DNA from: Haloplanus natans DSM 17983
Lineage (GTDB): Archaea; Halobacteriota; Halobacteria; Halobacteriales; Haloferacaceae
Direction: 5' to 3'
Length of the DNA: 64,000 nucleotides
Assembly (NCBI RefSeq): GCF_000427685.1
Contig: NZ_KE386573.1
Coordinates: forward strand, 682,001-746,000
The notes beneath the pieces are model-generated. The model had not been told where the DNA came from, did no database searches, and saw only the letters and a program-made list of their open reading frames with translations. Position numbers and translations under genes: made by a program. This document shows positions 59,305 through 64,000 of this stretch, piece after piece (positions within the stretch are counted from its first letter, which is position 1; each line of letters begins with the position of its first letter).

Positions 59305-60507
59305 TTAGCCGAGGCCGGCCGCGAAGGCGCGGTAGAGGCCGAAGCCGACCGCGATGGAGGCGACGAGCGTGATCAGCCAGAACGCGAGGGTGACACCGAT
59401 TTTCCGCCTCGAGACGCCCGCCGAGCCGCCGGCGAGGCCGCCGCCGATGACCCCCGAGATGATGATGTTGTTGAAGGAGATGGGGATGCCGAGCGCGATG
59501 GCCAGTTGGGCGATGATGAATCCGGGCACCAGGGCGGCGATGGATCGGCGGACGCCGAGTTGGGCGTACTCCCGCGAGGTGGCCTGGAGGAGTCGGGGGG
59601 CGCCCATCCACGCGCCGGCGAGGATGCCCGTCGCGCCGAGGGTGAGGAGGACGATACCGGGCAGGCCGAGTTCGGTGCCGTAGAGGTTCTCTAGGGGCCC
59701 GGTCGCGAGACCGACCTGACTGCCCCCGCTGGAGAACGCGACGACGCTCCCGAGGAGGACGAGGAAGGTGCGGACGCCACCCTCGACGGAGGCCTGCGTC
59801 CGTCGGCGGATGAACTGGAAGCTCGCCGCCGCGGCGACGAGCGTGACGAGGACGACGGCGGAATCGACCGAGCCGACGGACGGTGCCGAGACCTGTCGTG
59901 CGAGAAAGCCGGCGATGGAGCTCTGGGTCGCGGTAGGGGGCGACGGGATCACGGCGAGTTCCACGTTGGCGACGATACCGCCGACGACGGCCGCGAGCAG
60001 CGGGACGCCGACGGTTTCGGGGATGTCGTCGCGTCGGAGGACGGTCGCGGTGAGGTAGGCGAGGCCGCCGGACGCGGGCGGGACGAGCGCCCAGAACGTC
60101 GCGATACGGCGGTAGGTGTCGATAGCGGGGTCGCCGCCGAGCGAGAGGCCGACGCCGACCATCGCGCCGGTGGTGGCAAAGGCCGCGGGGATGGGGTAGC
60201 CGGTGTAGACGCCGAGGGCCATGAAGCCCGTCGCGGTGAGCAGGCCGGCCGTCGCCGCCAGCGACGTGATCTGGACGCCGCCGACGAGGCCGGAGCCGAC
60301 CGTCTCGGAGATGGCGCCGCCTTGGGTCAAGGCGCCGAGCGCGGCGAGGATGCCGATGAGGAAGGCGGCACGCATCGTCGAGATGGCGTTGGCGCCGATG
60401 GCGGGGGCGAACGGTGGTGAGTTGCTGTTGGCGCCGAGCGCCCAGGCCGTGATGAGGCTGGTGAGTGTCGCGAGGACGACGAGCGCCCAGAAGCCGAGTC
60501 CGGGCAC
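59305..60507 (-). CDS. PiT family inorganic phosphate transporter
   Basis: 400 residues with about ten transmembrane helices. The two inverted signature repeats are visible: N-terminal 'ALGANSNSPPFAPAIGANAI' and C-terminal 'GIPISFNNIIISGVIGGGLAGG', where the family has GxNDxxNxxG-like motifs; a 'SSGGSQVGLATGPLENL' loop lies between. PiT proteins move phosphate (or sulfate/metal-phosphate) with protons or sodium. The ND of the usual GANDVAN motif is NS here, as in a haloarchaeal subgroup, so ion specificity is not certain. It is a single gene with no PhoU-like partner adjacent. Confidence 0.85.
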   Translation of the reverse strand: MPGLGFWALVVLATLTSLITAWALGANSNSPPFAPAIGANAISTMRAAFLIGILAALGALTQGGAISETVGSGLVGGVQITSLAATAGLLTATGFMALGVYTGYPIPAAFATTGAMVGVGLSLGGDPAIDTYRRIATFWALVPPASGGLAYLTATVLRRDDIPETVGVPLLAAVVGGIVANVELAVIPSPPTATQSSIAGFLARQVSAPSVGSVDSAVVLVTLVAAAASFQFIRRRTQASVEGGVRTFLVLLGSVVAFSSGGSQVGLATGPLENLYGTELGLPGIVLLTLGATGILAGAWMGAPRLLQATSREYAQLGVRRSIAALVPGFIIAQLAIALGIPISFNNIIISGVIGGGLAGGSAGVSRRKIGVTLAFWLITLVASIAVGFGLYRAFAAGLG

Positions 60508-60558
60508 GTCAGCCGCCCCGCTCCGATGTCACAGTCGTTCGCGCCCGTTGTGTGGCGA

Positions 60559-61233
60559 TCACGACTCATCACCGACGCCGGTCGCTCGCAGGTACTCCGC
60601 TAAGAGCCGTGGGAACTGCCCGCCGCGGACGTACCGGAGGCCGAACTCGTCGGCCCAGGAGACGATGCCACGATCCTCGGTGACGACGCCGGCGTCGAGT
60701 TCGCGCGCGAGAACGAGCAGGTCGAAGTCCTCCCGGGAGTCGAGGACGCCCTTCCTGAGCGCCCGGCGGTACTTATCGCGCATGTTGGAGAGGACGCGGT
60801 CCGCGGCGGTCATATACTCGTTCGGGTCGTCGGCGGTCAGATCCTCGGGCGAGAGCTGTTCGACTTCGCGGAGCGCCTCCTCGGAGACGCGGAGGCCGCG
60901 GTCGACCCGGTCGCTCATCTCGTCGATGAAGTCGTAGACGATGTTGGCGGGGATGGTCACGCCGTAGCGATCCGGGCTCTTGCGCACCACCCAGGTGTCG
61001 AGTCGGGAGAACACCTCGTCGTCGATGTCGCGGTCCCGGAGCATCGCCACGAGTTCGTCGTGGATCGAGGGCGGGACGTAACAGGAGATGTTGAGTTCGA
61101 GGCGGGCCGTCGCCACGAGGTCGAGCAGTCGGCGGACGGCCGCCTCCAGTGACTCGTCCTCGCGGCGGATCTCCTCGGTGAGAAACAGGGACGTATCGAG
61201 GACGAACCGCTGGCGTGGGAGCGACCCGGACAT
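60559..61233 (-). CDS. RNA ligase partner protein (PIN domain, UPF0278)
   Basis: 224 residues with a PIN-like nuclease fold: '[14 protein letters not shown]' (first Asp), '[10 protein letters not shown]', and the C-terminal '[34 protein letters not shown]' (in pieces) with the conserved acidic residues. The family is found next to or with the Rnl3-type archaeal RNA ligase; that ligase is not in this window. Possible role in RNA repair or processing. The ATG at 61233 is chosen over an upstream in-frame start for the family N terminus. Confidence 0.85.
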   Translation of the reverse strand: MSGSLPRQRFVLDTSLFLTEEIRREDESLEAAVRRLLDLVATARLELNISCYVPPSIHDELVAMLRDRDIDDEVFSRLDTWVVRKSPDRYGVTIPANIVYDFIDEMSDRVDRGLRVSEEALREVEQLSPEDLTADDPNEYMTAADRVLSNMRDKYRRALRKGVLDSREDFDLLVLARELDAGVVTEDRGIVSWADEFGLRYVRGGQFPRLLAEYLRATGVGDES

Positions 61234-61298
61234 GGTCGGGGCTTCGTCGGTGGGGCACAAAAGCTAGCGCCTTGCCGACCGGCGACGAGCGAGGGGGT

Positions 61299-61697
61299 CT
61301 ACGGACGGTCCCGGGTGTCGTCGTCGCGGTCCCGCCGCGCCGGCGGCGTCTTCGAAACGACGAGCCCTAGCGTGTCGCGCCGGTCGGCGGCGAAGCGATA
61401 CGCCCGCTCGCGGAGGTCGGTGTAGTCGTCGAACTGTCGGAGGAAGTCGACGAGATGTCGTGCCTCGGCACCTTCCTCCGTCCGCACCAGCGCCTCCTCG
61501 ATGGCCGCGCCACAGGAGTAGACGGCGTCGTCGGTCACCAGATGCGCGCAGTCCGTGTAGTCCGCGGGCAGTCGTGCCTGCAGGTCGTCGTCGAGTTCGG
61601 CGAAGCCGACGATCCGCAGGTCGGTCCGTCGCGCGAACTGGTCGGCCCACCACGTGCAGAATCCGCAGTCGTCGTCGTAGACGAACGTCGGTTCCAT
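61299..61697 (-). CDS. DCC-type thiol-disulfide oxidoreductase (DUF393)
   Basis: 132 residues. The family name comes from the DxxC motif: here 'FVYDDDCGFCTWWADQFARR' with a CxxC (residues about 11-14), then 'RIVGFAELDDD' and 'LVTDDAVYSCGAAIEEALVR'. Thioredoxin-like fold, single domain, soluble. The C-terminal tail is charged and probably disordered. It starts 127 bp from the divergent gene at 61825. Substrate unknown. Confidence 0.88.
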   Translation of the reverse strand: MEPTFVYDDDCGFCTWWADQFARRTDLRIVGFAELDDDLQARLPADYTDCAHLVTDDAVYSCGAAIEEALVRTEEGAEARHLVDFLRQFDDYTDLRERAYRFAADRRDTLGLVVSKTPPARRDRDDDTRDRP

Positions 61698-61824
61698 ATG
61701 TCCGTCTGGGGGCGCCGATCGTATTTGTTCCTCGGTTCGCGCCGGCCGTTCGACGGCGCGGACCCGCTCCGTGGTTCGGACACACACCACAGACTCATGT
61801 TCGACATGCACGAAAGGGGAATCG

Positions 61825-62397
61825 ATGACCGACCGAGATGACGATGCCGAGGCGGACACCTCGGACGCGGACCGCACCGAGGACGAGGACAAAACCAACG
61901 TCGACGTCTCGGATGCGGGGACGGTCGAGCCGAAAGACCCGACCTGGGAGAAGCCGTCGGTTGACGACATTCCCGAGTTCGAGACCGGGGGTCGAAATCC
62001 AGCCGGCGACGTTCGACCGGACGCGACGGCGGGAAAACCGAACGACGCCCGGACGCCGGAATCGACGCGTCTGGGCGGAACTGACACCGAAGCGTACATC
62101 TCTGCACTGGAACTGTGTGCGCGCTTGCCCGACGAGTTGCGCCTTCCCGACCAGGCGGCCGACATCGTGCCGACCGCGTTCGAGGCCGAGCTGGAACAGG
62201 AGATTCAGGCTTTCGCCGCAACGGAGTTCGACAATCCGACACCGCACGTCGAAACGCTCTCGTTCGTCGAGGCCGACGGCGACATCTGGTTGAAACTCCG
62301 GCTCGGGGCTCCGGTCGAGACGTTCGATCAGCTGGCCGATCGGACCGTGGAACTGCGGGAGTACGCGCTCGAAGAGCTGGATTCGTTTCTCGAATGA
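61825..62397 (+). CDS. Acidic haloarchaeal protein of unknown function
   Basis: 190 residues. The first 90 are highly acidic and low complexity ('DDDAEADTSDADRTEDEDKTN'), then a compact domain with 'AYISALELCARLPDELRLPDQAADIVPTAFEAELEQEI' and 'VEADGDIWLKLRLGAPVETFDQLADRTVELREYALEELDSF' (in pieces). No family is recognised. The frame is open 18 codons upstream, but the ATG at 61825 gives the acidic start typical of halophilic proteins. Function unknown. Confidence 0.65.
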   Translation: MTDRDDDAEADTSDADRTEDEDKTNVDVSDAGTVEPKDPTWEKPSVDDIPEFETGGRNPAGDVRPDATAGKPNDARTPESTRLGGTDTEAYISALELCARLPDELRLPDQAADIVPTAFEAELEQEIQAFAATEFDNPTPHVETLSFVEADGDIWLKLRLGAPVETFDQLADRTVELREYALEELDSFLE

Positions 62398-62448
62398 GGC
62401 TGGTCGCCACCGAGCGGTCCAGTCCGACCGTCCGTCCCCCGACGCTCG

Positions 62449-63033
62449 TCACCCGCTGCCGATGCTCGCACGCCGGACGCCGAGATGCGCTGGCGGGTCC
62501 TCGCCGCGGAGTTCGGGTGGGACGACGTCGGCGGGCGTCTCCATGCGGTCGGGGACGACAGTCCGCCCGTCCGGTCGACTGAGAAAGAACGGTGCGGCCG
62601 ACATCGACGCGCGCCGGAATAGTTGCCGCCACGTCGACTCGCCGTGGAGGTAACACCCGAACGAGAACCGACCGTAACCTATCGCTTCGGCTTTATCAGT
62701 CATCACGTCCGCTTCGTCGGTTTCGAACTCGGCGTCACACATCCACGCGACGAACGGCGGTCCACCGGCGAGTCGGCCAACGAACGCGTCCCAGCCAGCG
62801 TCGTCCTCGAAGACGACCCACGCGTGTCGGTCGCCGACGGCGTCGATTTCGATACTGAACCGGTCTCCCTCCCAGACGAACGTCGCCTCGTGGCCGGGGA
62901 CGCGTGCGCCGCGGTGATGATAGACGACCCCCGCGACGTCGTACTCGACGGCCTCGGAGACGCGAAGCGCCCCGTTGCTCCGGAGTCGGTCACGAAACTG
63001 CGGGAGTGCGTAGAGGCTCTCCGAATCGCTCAT
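62449..63033 (-). CDS. Protein of unknown function
   Basis: 194 residues, soluble: 'LPQFRDRLRSNGALRVSEAVEYDVAGVVYHHRG', 'WVVFEDDAGWDAFVGRLAGGPPFVAWMCDAEFETDEADVMTDKAEAIGY' and 'GCYLHGESTWRQLFRRASMSAAPFFLSRPDGRT' (in pieces). The third-position GC pattern and length support it being real. I recognise no domain. An in-frame ATG four codons upstream is possible. It lies 48 bp from the next minus-strand gene and may share its transcript. Confidence 0.6.
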   Translation of the reverse strand: MSDSESLYALPQFRDRLRSNGALRVSEAVEYDVAGVVYHHRGARVPGHEATFVWEGDRFSIEIDAVGDRHAWVVFEDDAGWDAFVGRLAGGPPFVAWMCDAEFETDEADVMTDKAEAIGYGRFSFGCYLHGESTWRQLFRRASMSAAPFFLSRPDGRTVVPDRMETPADVVPPELRGEDPPAHLGVRRASIGSG

Positions 63034-63081
63034 GCCAGCGGCCACCTCGACTGAGCGGTGCGTGTCGGGACGCCGACGGGG

Positions 63082-63462
63082 TCACTCCGTCGTCGTCGCC
63101 GTTTGGCACACATCGTCCTCGTCCGCCTCGGGGTCGTGACACCAGCAATCCGGGCCACACTCGACGTGCGAGTGCCCCTCCTCGACGTGGCCGAACGTAT
63201 CGGCGAAACGCCGTTTGGCCTCGTACTCACCGCGGTCGGTCAATCCGTACCCACCCCTCGCCCGTTCGAACAGTCCGTCGTCGTCCAGTCGGTCGAACGC
63301 GGTGTGAATCTCGTCGTCCGTCGCTTCGAGAAACGCGCTGAGGTCGGCCGGTTCGACCGTGTCCGAGAGTTCTTCCTCTCGGAGCATCCAGTACGTCGCT
63401 TCGAGAATCTCGTCACGGAGTACTACGGCGTCCAACGAATCGCCGTTCGACTCGGAATCCAT
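63082..63462 (-). CDS. Winged-helix protein with Cys/His-rich metal-binding tail
   Basis: 126 residues: a helical start ('VVLRDEILEATYWMLREEELSD'), a winged helix ('SAFLEATDDEIHTAFDRLDDDGLFERARGGYGLTDRGEYEAKRRF' in pieces) and a tail with 'HVEEGHSHVECGPDCWCHDPEADEDDVC'-type content, i.e. three His and four Cys in 28 residues. This suggests a metal-sensing DNA-binding protein. It is divergent from the hydrogenase maturation protease (129 bp), so nickel- or metal-responsive control of that gene is plausible. Start at 63462 chosen; an in-frame ATG lies seven codons upstream. Confidence 0.75.
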   Translation of the reverse strand: MDSESNGDSLDAVVLRDEILEATYWMLREEELSDTVEPADLSAFLEATDDEIHTAFDRLDDDGLFERARGGYGLTDRGEYEAKRRFADTFGHVEEGHSHVECGPDCWCHDPEADEDDVCQTATTTE

Positions 63463-63591
63463 ACGGTCCTGTACCCATGTCAACTGAAAAAAGCTACCGC
63501 CGGTGTGGCCGCCTCCGACCGGCCGAGCGCGGGCGGCGTTCCGACGGTACCGGGGTAAGAGCCAATAGCAGGCTGTGCCGATGGATACGAC

Positions 63592-64000
63592 ATGGAGATA
63601 CTGGTCGCGTGTATGGGGAATCTCCTGCGTGGCGACGATGGATTCGGCGTGGCAGTGGCGGATGCGCTCCGTGACCGGGACTTTCCGGCGTCGGTCGACA
63701 TCGTCGAAGTCGGCATTTCGGGCGTCAGTATGGCACAGGAGTTACTCGACGAATACGACGCATTCGTCCTCGTCGATGCGATGGAAACGGGCGACGACCC
63801 CGGAACGGTCAGTGTCAGTCGGGCGTCGGTTCCGGACATCGACCAGTACTCCGACCGCGAGGTTGCGAGCTTTGCGGCGGACATGCACCAGACCGATCCC
63901 TCGAAGATACTCGTGTTGGGCGAGGCGCTCGGCGTCCTGCCGGACGTCGTCGTCTTGGTCGGGTGTGAGCCGACCGATACCGACGAACTCACCGACCGAT
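63592..64000 (+). CDS. Hydrogenase maturation protease (partial, C terminus beyond the window)
   Basis: 136 residues are visible from the ATG at 63592. The signature 'MGNLLRGDDGFGVAVADAL' (GNxLxxDDGxG, with the metal-binding Asp), 'VEVGISGVSMAQELLDEYDAFVLVDAM' (in pieces; second metal ligand Asp) and 'AADMHQTDPSKILVLGEALG' (His ligand) all match the HycI/HybD protease family, which cuts the C-terminal extension from the NiFe hydrogenase large subunit once nickel is inserted. No hydrogenase subunit is in this window, so the partner must lie beyond its right edge or elsewhere. Confidence 0.88.
   Translation, partial: MEILVACMGNLLRGDDGFGVAVADALRDRDFPASVDIVEVGISGVSMAQELLDEYDAFVLVDAMETGDDPGTVSVSRASVPDIDQYSDREVASFAADMHQTDPSKILVLGEALGVLPDVVVLVGCEPTDTDELTDR

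Noticed and set aside
1-64000. CRISPR arrays and rRNA genes
   Set aside because: No regularly spaced repeats and no rRNA-like sequence were seen anywhere in the window.

Overview
The window is a chromosomal segment of a halophilic archaeon (class Halobacteria). The evidence is a very GC-rich, strongly acidic proteome, leaderless genes with TATA-like boxes about 25-30 nt before the start codon, and archaeal information-processing genes: TFE, B-family DNA polymerase, the PAN proteasome ATPase, Mre11-Rad50 and an intron-containing tRNA-Gln. From memory, the polB-sufCBD-mre11-rad50-pan neighbourhood resembles the core chromosome of Haloferax-type genera. I cannot name the species.

Layout. 1-7 kb: tail of an enolase-superfamily gene, aspS, a LURP-one-like protein, the two archaeal CoA-pathway enzymes pantoate kinase and phosphopantothenate synthetase, a molybdopterin oxidoreductase fused to a membrane domain, an aminotransferase and a methyltransferase. 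7-9.7 kb: an apparent insertion carrying an OsmC protein and a DmdA/GcvT-like protein. 9.7-21 kb: metG, pyruvate kinase, an NfeD-like protein, tfe with DUF2110, a CinA-like protein, an ATP-NAD kinase, a PhoU-type regulator and a two-WHy-domain exported protein. 21-31.5 kb: a squalene/phytoene synthase, a small zinc-finger membrane protein, a polytopic membrane protein, oxidase subunit III, a CDGSH protein, purA, small zinc-finger and membrane proteins, and PAN. 31.6-37 kb: an HTH protein, mre11-rad50 and small haloarchaeal proteins. 37.3-41.3 kb: polB, interrupted by a 450-residue intein. 41.4-46.1 kb: the sufCBD Fe-S assembly operon, then a ferritin-like gene coupled to a DtxR-type regulator.

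46.4-58.6 kb is an accessory island beside tRNA-Gln(UUG). It is a BREX phage-defence operon on the minus strand with two BrxC/PglY-type ATPases, the layout I remember as type 5. BrxA, both ATPases, BrxB and PglZ are intact. The methyltransferase gene pglX is reduced to a roughly 330-bp frame-disrupted remnant, and the helicase gene to a C-terminal stub. The right end (58.8-64 kb) returns to core genes: a universal stress protein, a PiT-type transporter, a PIN-domain RNA-ligase partner, a DCC thioredoxin-like protein, three poorly known proteins and the start of a hydrogenase maturation protease.

Four signals stand out. (1) A family of two-stem imperfect palindromes: three copies are exactly 82 nt with matching geometry but different, arm-compensated stem sequences; one is about 74 nt, one is half and one is degenerate. 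Three of them sit immediately at stop codons. (2) Three AT-rich codon patches in polB coincide with the three classical PolB intein sites, although the resident intein is at a fourth site. (3) The BREX operon has lost its methyltransferase and helicase. (4) TFE has lost three of the four zinc-ribbon cysteines.
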